A stretch of DNA of 64,000 nt from Streptomyces albiflavescens (GCF_014645835.1 NZ_BMMM01000001.1:434001-498000), one strand, 5' to 3'. Positions 1-9,800 are shown, counted from the stretch's first letter. Notes: generated from the sequence alone by a model not told the origin. Program-made: numbers and translations.

Positions 1-242
1 ACCCGATCCCGAGGCCACAGGCCGACACCACGTTCACCGACGGCGCCGCCGTCGTGCTGTACACCGACGGCCTGATCGAACGGCGCGGCGAGGACATCGA
101 CACCGGACTCGACCGCCTCGCCACTTCCCTGGTCCGCCACAAGGACGCCGACCCCGAGACCCTCGCGGACGCCGTCCTCCACGAGCTGCTCCCGCCGGGG
201 GGCGCCACCGACGACACGGCGCTGATCATCGTGCGGTTGTGA
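1..242 (+). CDS. SpoIIE/PP2C-type serine phosphatase, C-terminal fragment
   Basis: Only the last ~80 codons are in the window; the frame is open from the left edge and stops at 240-242. The segment VLYTDGLIERRG followed ~45 residues later by GATDDTALIIV is the usual C-terminal signature of the SpoIIE/PP2C phosphatase domain. The Asp of TDG and the paired Asp of DDTAL belong to the metal-binding site. In Streptomyces such domains usually sit behind PAS or GAF sensor domains and dephosphorylate anti-sigma-factor antagonists. The sensor part and the start codon lie outside the window, so the input signal cannot be judged. Confidence 0.85.
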   Translation, partial: PIPRPQADTTFTDGAAVVLYTDGLIERRGEDIDTGLDRLATSLVRHKDADPETLADAVLHELLPPGGATDDTALIIVRL

Positions 243-260
243 CCCATACGCGGCGTGGGC

Positions 261-320
261 GTTGCCGACGCCGACCGGGCGTAACCGACGCCGCATGGAC
301 GTAGCCGACGTCGAATGGAC
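261..320 (+). repeat. three tandem 20-bp repeats
   Basis: Three consecutive 20-bp units (261-280, 281-300, 301-320) share the pattern GTNNCCGACGNCGNNNGGNC. They lie just after the phosphatase stop and are not part of a recognisable gene. They may be a small polymorphic tandem repeat; no regulatory role is evident. Confidence 0.6.
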
Positions 321-523
321 GCATGCCGGGCTGCTACGCCATGCGGGCGATCGACCGGGACATTCAGTAATCGCGTGATGACGTCAAGGCATCCTGCCTG
401 TTGAGTGGTGTCGACCTCCCTGCCGACTACGGCAATCAGCCGCCCCGGCTACTGCTTCGGCCCGGCGCCTCCCGCCCGCCGCAACGGCATCGCGTCTCCG
501 TCCCGACAGAACAGGAGCCCGGC

Positions 524-1405
524 ATGCTCGTCACCCACCTTGCTCTGGTGTCCGAGACCGACCAGATCACCCCGTCCCAGCTCACCCGGGTCGCGGCCGC
601 ACTGCAGAAACAGGCCACCCGGGACTTCGACCCGATCTGGAAGGTCCCCGCCACCGTTGACGGCTTCGACAGGCTCAAGGACGTTCCGGTCGGCTACTGG
701 CCCATGATCGTCCGTGACGACATCCAGCAGTCCGGAGCAGCCGGCGTCCACCTCGACAACAACGGCCAGCCGTTCTCATTGATCGAGTACAGCGACAGCT
801 GGTCGCTGACGGCCAGTCACGAAATGCTGGAAATGCTCGGCGACCCCGGCGGCAATCGGCTGGTCGCGGGCCAGTCCCCCAAACCGGGCCAGGGCGTGGT
901 GGAGTTCCTGGTGGAAGTCGCGGACCCCTCGGAGGCGCCGGAGAACGGCTACACCATCAACGGCCTGCTGATGTCGGACTTCTTCACCCCGCACTTCTAC
1001 GACCCGGTCGCCGCCCCCGGTGTGCGCTACAGCTTCACCGGCAAACTGGACGGCCCCCGGAAGATCCTGCCCGGCGGCTACATCAGCTGGCACGACCCGG
1101 TCACCGACCACTGGTGGCAGCAGATCTGGTTCGACACCGACCAGCCCCGCTTCCGTGACCTGGGCCGTCTGACGGCCCGCGCGGGCAGCCTGCGCGCGGC
1201 CATCGACTCCCGCACAGGGACGATCAGGCGCATCGCCACCAGCGGCCCGGAGTCCGATCGTTTCGCCGCCGCCCGCACCCTGACCGCCGCGGCGAAGGAG
1301 TCCACCACGTCCCGCGCCGACGCGTGGCGCATCCAGATCGACGAATTGCAGGCCGGCCCTGTCATCGAAGGCGCCTGGGAAGGCGGCGAGCACGACAATG
1401 AGTAG
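524..1405 (+). CDS. hypothetical protein with HEMLE motif
   Basis: A 293-residue protein that I do not recognise by name. The frame is open from about 401, but the ATG at 524 is preferred because AGGAG lies about 8 bases upstream and the residues before it are low-complexity. The central stretch LTASHEMLEMLGDP (His99, Glu100, Glu103) looks like a zinc-binding helix of the HExxE type, which would suit a metallopeptidase-like fold. There is no signal peptide or membrane segment. The C-terminal third is helical and charged. A small acidic protein follows 38 bp downstream behind a strong ribosome site, so the two are probably cotranscribed. The protease reading is inference from one motif. Confidence 0.7.
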   Translation: MLVTHLALVSETDQITPSQLTRVAAALQKQATRDFDPIWKVPATVDGFDRLKDVPVGYWPMIVRDDIQQSGAAGVHLDNNGQPFSLIEYSDSWSLTASHEMLEMLGDPGGNRLVAGQSPKPGQGVVEFLVEVADPSEAPENGYTINGLLMSDFFTPHFYDPVAAPGVRYSFTGKLDGPRKILPGGYISWHDPVTDHWWQQIWFDTDQPRFRDLGRLTARAGSLRAAIDSRTGTIRRIATSGPESDRFAAARTLTAAAKESTTSRADAWRIQIDELQAGPVIEGAWEGGEHDNE

Positions 1406-1443
1406 GACGAGCCCACTGGGACCGCCCGGGAAGGAGGTGCGCT

Positions 1444-1671
1444 GTGGCAGACGAGAAGAAGGACAGCGAGGACCGCGCCGACCACCTGCATGCGGTGATC
1501 GATCGCCTCACGGCCGGACCGGCGACGGAATCGGCTGCCGTTACCCCCAAGGGGCCCGGTGGCATGAGTCTGCGTGAGGCCATCCACCGCCGGATGCACG
1601 AACTCGATGCCTCCGAAGGCGATTCCCCGCCCACGGAGCAGACGGTGAAGCCCGACGTCGAAACGTCCTGA
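1444..1671 (+). CDS. small hydrophilic hypothetical protein (75 aa)
   Basis: A 75-residue, strongly hydrophilic, acidic protein starting MADEKKDSED. The GTG at 1444 is supported by a near-perfect AAGGAGG centred about 9 bases upstream. It contains no recognisable domain, cysteine motif or membrane segment. A helical segment in the middle (LREAIHRRMHELD) is the only structured-looking part. It sits 38 bp after the HEMLE-motif protein on the same strand and is probably its operon partner. Its function is unknown. Confidence 0.7.
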   Translation: MADEKKDSEDRADHLHAVIDRLTAGPATESAAVTPKGPGGMSLREAIHRRMHELDASEGDSPPTEQTVKPDVETS

Positions 1672-1780
1672 GCCCCGTGACCGCACCGGCGCCCGCCGTC
1701 TCGAGGCCGTGCCGACGACACACCGGTCACGGACGCGGCGGTGCGGTAACTGTCGGGTGCCCCAGGACCGATGGGTGGCC

Positions 1781-1804
1781 GGGCACGACACGGGTGTCGT
1801 GCCC
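1781..1804. terminator. strong hairpin terminator between convergent genes
   Basis: GGGCACGACAC (1781-1791) pairs perfectly with GTGTCGTGCCC (1794-1804) around a minimal loop. It lies in the 300-bp gap between the plus-strand small gene and the end of the minus-strand lipid operon, so it can serve both. No U-tract follows, as is common in Streptomyces. Nothing else recognisable was seen in 1672-1973. Confidence 0.7.
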
Positions 1805-1973
1805 CGCCACCCGCGCCTTCGCCCGCGATCAACTCTTGCGATGTCGGCTGCACCGGAGTTCTTCGGCGTGGTGGCGCCCCGTCGGAAGAGCTACTGAGCC
1901 CGCCTCGAGCGTGGTGATCGCCCGACGCGTGAATCACCACCCGCCTGGGCAGCGGTCCGGCGGCCGGGGCGTC

Positions 1974-2753
1974 TCAGGCCCGGCCGGTCACGAACCAGTC
2001 GAGTGCCGAGGTGAGTTCCGCCGGCTTCTCCACCGGCAGTTCGTGGCCGGCGTCCACGATCCGCACCACGGCGTCCGGGTAGGCCTTCGCCATGCGCAGC
2101 ATCTGCGAGACGGGCAGCTGGATGTCGTGGTACCCGTGCACCAGCAGGGTGGGCGTGCGGATCTCGCCGACCCGGTCCAGGACGTCGAAGGCCCGCATGG
2201 CGCCGTAGAGCGTCATGACCACCTCCCGCGGTGTGTCCGCGGAGGCCCGCACATACTCCCGGATCTCCTCGCGCGGGTAGCCGGGTGCGAAGGCCCGCTG
2301 GATGTTGGTGGCGACGAACAGCTTGAACGGCACCAGCGTGGACGCCCCCATCAGCAGACCCCGCCCCCGGCTGTAGGTCATGCGGCTGATCGAGTTCACC
2401 AGCGCCATGCGCTCCACCCGCTCGGGGTGGGAGAGGGCGATGGTCTGCGAGATCATCCCGCCCATCGAGTGACCGACCAGGACGAACCGCTCGACCTTCA
2501 GGTGGTCGAGGAGGGCGAGGACATCCCTCGCCAGCTCCTCGATCGTGCGCACCCCCGCCCCGCTGCTCTCGCCGTGTCCGCGCAGGTCGAGGCGTATCAC
2601 CCGGCGCTTCGGGGAGAAGTGGGCCAGCTGGTGGTCCCAGCGATGCCGGTTGGCGGTCCAGCCGTGGATGAACACCAAGGGGACACCGTCGCCGTCGCGG
2701 GGGCCCTCGTCGTCGTACGTCAGTGCTGCGCCGTCGACTTCGAGCTGCGGCAT
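1974..2753 (-). CDS. alpha/beta hydrolase (serine type), last gene of lipid operon
   Basis: A 259-residue single-domain alpha/beta hydrolase. It shows the oxyanion HGW motif near residue 30, the nucleophile elbow GHSMGG (Ser), an acid in HGYHD and the catalytic His in DAGHELP. This is the ordinary lipase/esterase/thioesterase-like family, so its substrate cannot be read from sequence. The start is backed by AGGAGG about 9 bases upstream. It lies 64 bp behind the Cys-type hydrolase in the same orientation and is probably the distal gene of the FAAL-PKS operon. There it could act as editing thioesterase or final esterase. That role is inferred from position only. Confidence 0.85.
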   Translation of the reverse strand: MPQLEVDGAALTYDDEGPRDGDGVPLVFIHGWTANRHRWDHQLAHFSPKRRVIRLDLRGHGESSGAGVRTIEELARDVLALLDHLKVERFVLVGHSMGGMISQTIALSHPERVERMALVNSISRMTYSRGRGLLMGASTLVPFKLFVATNIQRAFAPGYPREEIREYVRASADTPREVVMTLYGAMRAFDVLDRVGEIRTPTLLVHGYHDIQLPVSQMLRMAKAYPDAVVRIVDAGHELPVEKPAELTSALDWFVTGRA

Positions 2754-2817
2754 GGGGCGCCTCCTGCGGTGCGGTCCGGTTACTGACGGGTACGGTAGCC
2801 GCCCGCCCGGGCAGCCG

Positions 2818-3957
2818 TCACCGTCGTTCGCCGAGGAATTCGAGGATGTGCCCGAATACGTCGAGGGCCGCGCCCCGGCCGAGGAACGTGTCGAGGTGGC
2901 CGTAGCCGGGAATCTGGGTGTACTCGACGTCCAATTGGGGCTGCCGGTGGGCGAGTACCTCGTGGCAGAGCTTCTGCGAGTCCAGCCACAGGCCGTTCTC
3001 GCTGCCCGCGAGCAGCAGGACGGGGGTGTCGATACGGGCGGCCGCGTCCAGGGCGTTGGGCGGCAGTGCCCGGTAGCGGTGGTCGGTGTCGTGCCAGCGG
3101 ACCACGCTGCGGGCCAGTTCGATGCGGCGCAGATGCGGCAGGATCCACAGCGGCGCGGGGCCCAGCAGCTCCGCGAGCCGGTTGTGGGTGGTCCGGGACA
3201 GGTGCTCGTGCACGAACAGCGAGGCGCCCGTGCCCCACGCCGAGTTGTGCAGTATCTGGCAGGTCGGATCGGGGCAGCTCGCCTTCCGGGAAGCCAGCGC
3301 GAACAGCGGTGTGTACTTGGACCAGAGACCCACGTTGCGGAAGTCGACCGGGATGTGGTCGATCCGGGTCTTCAACAGCTCCCCGGCCACCGACATCCGC
3401 AGCGACGTACGGCCGGCGAGTTTCGGCGTCAGGAACACGCCCTGGGACACCACGCCCGCGAGGCCCGGCACCAGCCCCGCCGTCATGCTCAGCGAGAGGG
3501 TGAGGGAGCCGATGCAGTGGGCGACGACGAACAGCGGCCGGTCTCCGATGCGCCCGCGGATGTGGGCGACGGCTTCGGGGATGTCGTACAGGGCGACGTC
3601 GTCGTACGTGTACTTCTGGCCGGTTTCGTTGTACGGCAACCGGCAGCTGCCCCGCCAGTCGAGCAGCCACGGCTCGTAGCCGTCGTCGAGCAGGACGTCG
3701 ACCAGGTTGCGGGTCTCCGGCAGCAAGAACATGTCGGCGGAGGCGGTGTGTCCGTGCAGGAGCAGCACGGCGGGCCGGTCCGTCTCGCCGCTGTCGACTC
3801 GGGTGAGGCCGAGCCGGACGCCGTCGCTCGCCCGAAAGGGGATCTCCTCGACGGCCGCCGGGTCGAGGCGGTGGTGGAGCGGGCGCAGGGCGGTGGTGGT
3901 CCTGACCCTGCGGAGAGCCGGCCTGGTCCGGGAAGTGGTGGTCGTCCTGAAGATCAT
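2818..3957 (-). CDS. alpha/beta hydrolase with cysteine nucleophile, GMC-oxidase-associated type
   Basis: A 379-residue alpha/beta hydrolase. The oxyanion region is LLHGHTAS (68-69). The nucleophile elbow reads FVVAHCIGS, so the catalytic residue is Cys148 instead of Ser, as in polyhydroxyalkanoate synthases. The expected His is in PGYGHLD near the C-terminus. The acid position reads GSENGLW and is less clear. The overall pattern resembles the hydrolase half of large proteins that fuse an alpha/beta hydrolase to a GMC (cholesterol-oxidase-like) oxidoreductase. The upstream reductase gene ends with another domain seen in those same fusions. ATGA overlap with that gene shows translational coupling. 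A Cys nucleophile fits acyl transfer better than simple hydrolysis, but this is inference. Confidence 0.8.
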   Translation of the reverse strand: MIFRTTTTSRTRPALRRVRTTTALRPLHHRLDPAAVEEIPFRASDGVRLGLTRVDSGETDRPAVLLLHGHTASADMFLLPETRNLVDVLLDDGYEPWLLDWRGSCRLPYNETGQKYTYDDVALYDIPEAVAHIRGRIGDRPLFVVAHCIGSLTLSLSMTAGLVPGLAGVVSQGVFLTPKLAGRTSLRMSVAGELLKTRIDHIPVDFRNVGLWSKYTPLFALASRKASCPDPTCQILHNSAWGTGASLFVHEHLSRTTHNRLAELLGPAPLWILPHLRRIELARSVVRWHDTDHRYRALPPNALDAAARIDTPVLLLAGSENGLWLDSQKLCHEVLAHRQPQLDVEYTQIPGYGHLDTFLGRGAALDVFGHILEFLGERR

Positions 3958-6833
3958 CGGTTGTGCTCCGTGAGGGTGGGGGTGCGGCGCAGGTCGAGCA
4001 GGTCCGCGGCGGCCCGGGTGAAGGGGCCGAGCAGGCCCCGGCCCATCTCCAGGCCGAACCAGGCGAGCCAGGTGAGCTTGGCGGCCCGCTTCTCCTGGCC
4101 GGTCAGGCGCGGATCGACCCTGATGCCGTCGATCTGGTCGCGTACGTAGCTGTCGGCGGGCACCACGACCTCGCCCGCCAGGGTTGCCGGTTCGCCCTCA
4201 CGGCCGATCTCCACGGTCAGGGCGCGGGTCTGCCGCCACACGTCGCGGCGGGCCCGGGCGTACTTGCGGCCCTCCAGCCACCAGAACCCGCCGTCGGCAT
4301 CGCGCAACCTCAGCCGGTAGCGGAGAAGTTGATGCCGCAGACCGTGCTGCTGCGGGATGCCCTCCTCGGGGCGGATCCAGACGTCGCCGCGCTCCACGAC
4401 CAGGGGTTCGGGGTGCACCGCCGCGCACATCAGCTCCCCGCTGACGTCCACCCGGCGCTCCTTCACCAACTGGTACATGCTCGCGATGGAGAGGGTGAGC
4501 GCCATCGAGCAGGGGGTGTCGGCGGGGGCGCCGACCGGGCCGACGCCTCCCTCGGTCGTCTCCGAGAACCACAGGTAGGGCTGGTCGTCCTTGTGCGGCA
4601 GCCTGGCCAGGCCGTCCTGGGCGAGCCGCTCGAAGGTCTTCAGCTGGGCCTGGGCGTCGTAGCGGGCCGCCGGCCGGAGCCCGAGGGCCTCGACGAGGGC
4701 GGCCGTGCGGTCGGCGTCGGCCGCCGGGCCCTTGAGCGTCGCCTCGCACAGCTTGAGGGCGGTAGGGCTCTGCAACACCCGGGTCAGGAAGGCGAGTTCG
4801 GGCACCGGCTTGGCCTCCAGACGGGCCAGAGTGTCGGTGCGCCACTCGTCCCAGTCCTGTACGCGTACGTGCATGCCGCCGAACGCCATGTCCCGTACGA
4901 CGTCGTCGAGGGTGTTGGGCACACCGGTCAGGTTGTAGTCGTTGCCCCAGGCGTCGGGCTCGCAGATGACGCCGACCGCCACCCGGCTCACCCAGTCCAC
5001 CGGGGCCGCGTTCAGGTGGCGGAAGGCGGGCACGGTGCGGAAGCGGCCGAAGGCGGAGATGAGACCGCTGCTGAGGTCCTGAGGGTTGTAGGCGCCGGTC
5101 TTGGTGTGACCGCCGATGCCGCCCGGACGCATCGCCGTGACGATCAGACCGTGGTCACGGGCCCGGCGGAGTGCGACTTCGGCGGCCCACTTCGTCTGGT
5201 CGTACCCGGCTATGAGGCGATCGACGTGGGCGAGCGGGTCGTCCTCTCCCATCGAGCTGATGCCGACCTCGTTGAAGACCGCGATGGAGGAGATGTGGTG
5301 CAGCGGCTTGGGCCGGCCGGTCGCGGCGAGTTCCGCGAGGGTCAGTGAGCCGATGACGTTGCTCTGCCGCAACGACTGGTAGCCGCGCAGGAAGTCCACG
5401 GCCGCCGCCACGCCGACGACGCTGTCCAACTCGTGGGCGAGCGTGTGCCACAGGTCATCGGACAGGCCGAGGCGCGGGCGCCGGATGTCGCCGGGGAGCA
5501 CGGTCACCCGGCGGCGGATCTCCGACGACCAGGGCAGCTGGTAGCTCTTCAGCGCCTCACCGAGCCGGGCGATTGCCGCCTCCTCGTCGGCCGCGCGGAC
5601 CAGGCAGTAGACATGGGCATCGCTGTGCCGCAGCAGATCGAGAAGCATGTGGCTGCCGAGGAAGCCGGTCGCACCGGTCAGCAGGATCCGACGCGGCGGC
5701 AGCGGCTCGGGCGAGGCCGTCCAGGGCAGCCGGTCGGCGAGGGCGAGGTCGGCCAGGATCTGGTCGAGGTCCTCGCGGCGGGCGGTGGCGTACGGGGTGT
5801 CGCCGCTGCCGGGCCGGAGAGTGGCCGCCACCGAGGGTGGGGTCCTCCGGGGGGACGGGATCGGAAGGGTGCTCGGGGCGGACAGGGGGAGGGTGCCCGG
5901 GGCCGGCGAGGCGCCGGTCGCGGTGGCCGCGCGGACCGAAGTGGGCCCGGCCGTCGGGGTTTCCGGCACGACGTGCGGCGCCGGAGTTCCCGACCCGGCC
6001 GTGGCCCAGGTCGCCGGGAGCGCGGGAGTTGCCGATGTACCCGTGTCCGACGGGGCGGCCGTGCCCCCGGTGGTCGAGAGCCAACGCTGGGCGAGGCTGC
6101 GCGGTCGGGCATCGGCGAAGACGTCGTCCAGGCCGATCTCCATGCCCAGCGCACGTTCCAGCTCCGCGACCAGTTCCACGGCGCCGACGGACGAGCCCCC
6201 GGCGTCGAAGAAGTCGGTGTCGGGCGACAAGTGCCCGTCGGGCAGAAAGGGACCCGCCGCGGCGGCGATGGCCGCGGCGAGGCCGTCCACGTCCTGGGGC
6301 ACGGCGGTACCGACAACCGAGTCCGGCGGGCTGCCGGTCGGCCGGGGTGCGCTGAAGTCCGCATGGATGCCCGTCGGTTGGGATGGGGAGGGGCCCATGG
6401 TGATGGCAGGCGACACGGGCGAGGGGGAGTCCGTGGCGACGCCGGTCGACACGGGCGAGTCAGCGTCCGTGAAGACCCCGGCCGCCTCCAGCGAGTCAGC
6501 ATCCATGACGACACCACCCGACTCCGGCGAGGCACCGTCCGCGACGACAGCCGACCGCGGTCCGGCACCGTCCGGGACGACACCACCCGACCCCACCGAG
6601 GCACCGTCCGGGACGACACCACCCGACCCCACCGAGGCACCGTCCGGGACGGCACCGGCCGACCGCGGCGCGGCGGAGTCCGCCCCGCTGCCCGTCGGCC
6701 CTGCCGAGGCCGCCGACCTGACCCTGGCCAGCAGGGCGTCCACGCCGAGTGCGGCGCCGCCCCGCTCGATGGACTCGGCGGTCGCCCGCTGTCCGTCGGC
6801 GTACGCCGACGCGTCCTCGTTCACATCACGCAT
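3954..6833 (-). CDS. ACP-thioester reductase fusion with GMC-family accessory domain
   Basis: A 959-residue three-part protein. Residues 1-175 are a helical start followed by a Gly/Ala/Pro/Ser-rich linker with 12-residue repeats. Residues 180-252 are a carrier domain with FFDAGGSSVGAVEL, Ser215 being the likely phosphopantetheine site. A second Pro-rich linker follows. Residues 380-700 are a thioester-reductase-type extended SDR domain: GATGFLG NAD(P)H loop at 387-393, SSIAVF, and Tyr544-x3-Lys548. Residues ~745-959 look like the domain between oxidase and hydrolase in GMC/hydrolase fusions (LLRYRLRLRD, FWWLEGRKYAR). It lies 63 bp after the PKS stop. The natural role is to accept the PKS product on its own carrier domain and release it as aldehyde or alcohol. 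The carrier domain may instead carry the glyceryl unit made by the FkbH domain. Confidence 0.85.
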   Translation of the reverse strand: MRDVNEDASAYADGQRATAESIERGGAALGVDALLARVRSAASAGPTGSGADSAAPRSAGAVPDGASVGSGGVVPDGASVGSGGVVPDGAGPRSAVVADGASPESGGVVMDADSLEAAGVFTDADSPVSTGVATDSPSPVSPAITMGPSPSQPTGIHADFSAPRPTGSPPDSVVGTAVPQDVDGLAAAIAAAAGPFLPDGHLSPDTDFFDAGGSSVGAVELVAELERALGMEIGLDDVFADARPRSLAQRWLSTTGGTAAPSDTGTSATPALPATWATAGSGTPAPHVVPETPTAGPTSVRAATATGASPAPGTLPLSAPSTLPIPSPRRTPPSVAATLRPGSGDTPYATARREDLDQILADLALADRLPWTASPEPLPPRRILLTGATGFLGSHMLLDLLRHSDAHVYCLVRAADEEAAIARLGEALKSYQLPWSSEIRRRVTVLPGDIRRPRLGLSDDLWHTLAHELDSVVGVAAAVDFLRGYQSLRQSNVIGSLTLAELAATGRPKPLHHISSIAVFNEVGISSMGEDDPLAHVDRLIAGYDQTKWAAEVALRRARDHGLIVTAMRPGGIGGHTKTGAYNPQDLSSGLISAFGRFRTVPAFRHLNAAPVDWVSRVAVGVICEPDAWGNDYNLTGVPNTLDDVVRDMAFGGMHVRVQDWDEWRTDTLARLEAKPVPELAFLTRVLQSPTALKLCEATLKGPAADADRTAALVEALGLRPAARYDAQAQLKTFERLAQDGLARLPHKDDQPYLWFSETTEGGVGPVGAPADTPCSMALTLSIASMYQLVKERRVDVSGELMCAAVHPEPLVVERGDVWIRPEEGIPQQHGLRHQLLRYRLRLRDADGGFWWLEGRKYARARRDVWRQTRALTVEIGREGEPATLAGEVVVPADSYVRDQIDGIRVDPRLTGQEKRAAKLTWLAWFGLEMGRGLLGPFTRAAADLLDLRRTPTLTEHNR
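6532..6672 (-). repeat. in-frame 36-bp tandem repeats in reductase linker
   Basis: Two identical 36-bp units (6565-6600 and 6601-6636) are flanked by diverged copies on both sides, one of them 33 bp. They encode 12-residue repeats of the type VPDGASVGSGGV in the linker before the carrier domain. All copies keep the frame, so the linker length can expand or contract without breaking the protein. Confidence 0.85.
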
Positions 6834-6896
6834 GAGAGCCCTTCACGTTGTGCCTCGTCCTCTCGCTCACTGCTGCCGACGGCCGAAGCCGGCCGG

Positions 6897-9800
6897 TCAC
6901 TGGCGCTGCCAGGAACGGAATGTCCGCAGGTGTTCCGGTGTGACCACGCTCTCCAGGCGCTCGTCGTCCTGGTTCCCGCCGCCGAGCGCGGCGAGCAGAC
7001 GACGAGCCGGTACGTTGCGCGGCGTGCGCTCCGCCGTCAGCCGGACCTTGGCGCAGCCCAGCTCGTCCGCACGGTCGGCCAGCCACTGCAACAGGCGTTC
7101 CTCGACTCCTCTGCCCAGTGCCCGGCAGCTCATCAGCCAGGCCAGTACGTCGAGTTGGTCGCCGTCCGGACGGACGGCGAGCAGGCCGATCTGGCCGTAG
7201 TCTCCGAAGCGGTCCCGGGCCGCGGCCGTCCAGACCTCACCGCGCTCCCGCCACCGGGCGAGGTCGCCGCCGTCGGCCGACCTGGCGCGGAGGGTGAACT
7301 GGTTCGTACGGCGGACGAGTTGCTCGGCCCGCTGGACGTCGGCCTCGGACAGCGCCCGGACGTCGACCGCCAGCTCCAACTGGGCGAGGAACTCCTCGAA
7401 ACCGGCCTGTTCGCGCACGGCCTCCCGTTCCCGCTCCTGCGCGTAGAAACCCGCCCGCAGCGCGTCCTCGGCCGTTGCCGCCGCAGGGACCAGCGGCCAC
7501 AACCGGCCCAGGAACTCCTCCAGTTCGGCCGCCGGCGGGCAGGTCACCGACAGCACCTGCGGCAACGCCGACCGCACTCCCCCGACCTCGACCGGGTTGT
7601 CGTCCAGGAACAGGAAGCTGTCCAGCCCGAGGTTGAGCGTGCGCGCCGCCTCGGCCAGGCGGCCCGACTTGGGGCCCCAGGTGGCGGAGAGCACGCTGAA
7701 GTGCTCCGCCTTCAACAGGCTGTCGGGGCGCTCCAGAACGGCCCGGACCGTGTCCTCGTCGTTGTTGCTGACCAGCGCCAGCAGCGCACCCGCGGCACGC
7801 CACTGCAACAGCCTCCGCGCCAGCAAGGAGCGCGGACCGGTCAGGTCCACCGCCTCCGGGCCGATCTCCCCGGCGACCCCGCCCCACAGGGTCTCGTCGC
7901 CGTCCACCGCGATCACCTTCGGCACGGGCCGCCGGACCGCTCGTACGACCTCGGCCAGTCGCAGTGCCACCGCCGCCTGGAAGCGCGCGGTGAAGGGGAG
8001 ATGCGCCAGCCGCTCGGTCCGCTCGTCGAAGCGTTCCTCGACGGCGTGGTGGCGGGTCCAGTCGTCGGGGCGGAGCACCGCGACGCCTGGCAACTCGGCC
8101 AGTTCGTCGGCGATCTCACGCTCCCAGCGCGCGAGCCGCTCCTCCTCCCGCACGGACGGCAGGAAGCCGACGATCAGCGGCTTGCGGGTCCGTTCGGACA
8201 GGGCTCGCAGCGCCGCCGGATACTCGGTGCGCAGCTCGGCGAGCAGCGCGTCGTCCACCGGGCCGAACCGTTCCAGGTCCGCCGCCCGCAACAGCACCAC
8301 GCCCACTGCCGTGGTGGAGTCGGCGAAGACGCCGGAGGGGTCGCGCAGGCCGGCGAGCACCTGGTGGTACGAGGCTTCCGCGACCGTCAGACCCCCGTCC
8401 CGCGCCCCCTCGTTGGCCGCCGCCTCGCAGAGCGGTGGCAGGTTGCCGAGGGCGAAGGTGGCGGCGAGGGCGAGCGAGGGGCGCGAGGCGGCGGGCTCAT
8501 CGCCGGTCGGGGCTCCGGCCTCGGCCCGGGCTTCCGCCACGACCGGGACGGCCTCGCCGGGAACGGCCTCGACCGTGGTACGGACCGCCGCCATCGGATC
8601 CTCGACCGCCTCCGCGAGCAGCCGCAGGAACTCCTCCCCCAGCTCGGTGGAGGTCGCCGCGTCCAGGATGTCGAGGTTGTGGTCGAGGCGGATCCGGCCC
8701 GCGTCCGGCGTCATGGTGATCATCAGGTCGAGGTCGGTGTAGCCCGTCCCGGCCGGCAGCACCTCAAGGTGGGTGAGGCGGCCCGCCGAGGAGCGTACGT
8801 AGTTGAAGTACACCTCCACCAGCGGCGCGTCGGTGCGGAACAGCCCCTGCCGGGCCAGCGTCGACAGCACGTCCGAGAACATGGCGCCCTTGGCGAGGAC
8901 CCGGTCGAGTCGGCCGTCGGTGCGGCGCAGCACCTCCTCGATCCGCTCGCCGGGCCGGGCCTCGGCCGGGAACGGCACCGGCACTCCGAAGAAGCCCACC
9001 GCGTCGTACGCGTCGGCGTGGATGCGCGTGTCCACGGGCACGGCGAGCACGAACCGCTCCCGCTCCCGCTTCCGCGCCAGCAGCACGGTCAGGGTGCCCA
9101 GGCAGTAGGCGGCGGGCGTGATGGCGAGCCCGCTCGCGGCCGCCGAGACCCGCTCCATGAGCCCTTCGGGGATGGCCACGGTCACACTGCCGGCCCGATA
9201 GGAACGCGCCGCCGGGCGCGGCCGGGCGAGCGTCAGATCGAGACGCGCGCTGCCGTGGAAGGCCTCGCGCCACTCGGCCGCGCCCGTGCCGGGGGCATCG
9301 CCCGTCTGCTGGGCCTCGATCAGCAGATGGATGTCGCGGTTGGTCACGGCGTCGCCGAGCGAGGTACCGGACAGCTCGGCGTCGATCTCCCCCGCCACCA
9401 GCAGCAGCGACTGCAGATCGCTCACCGCGTGGTGCGCGCCGAACACCAGGATCTGGCCCCGCGCGCCGCCGTCGAGCAACTCGAACCGCCACAGCGACGT
9501 GTTCGCCAGGTCGAACGGCGGCTCCAGCAGCCGGCACAGCCCCTCGGCGGCGTCGAGTTCGCCCTCGACAGTCGTCCAGCTCAGGACCGGCCGCGCCGGC
9601 TCCCGCTCCACCCGCAACTGCCGCCCGCCTTCGGCACCGTTGACGATCGCCGTACGCAGGGCCGCGTGCCGTCCCGCGAGACGGGTGAGGATGTCGGTGA
9701 GCGCCTCTCGGGTGGTCGGCGTGACGAGCCGTACGGCCAGGCCGACGCCGTGCGCCGCGTCGGGCATGCCGGGCTGGGCGCTGCGCAGCAGCCGTACGAC

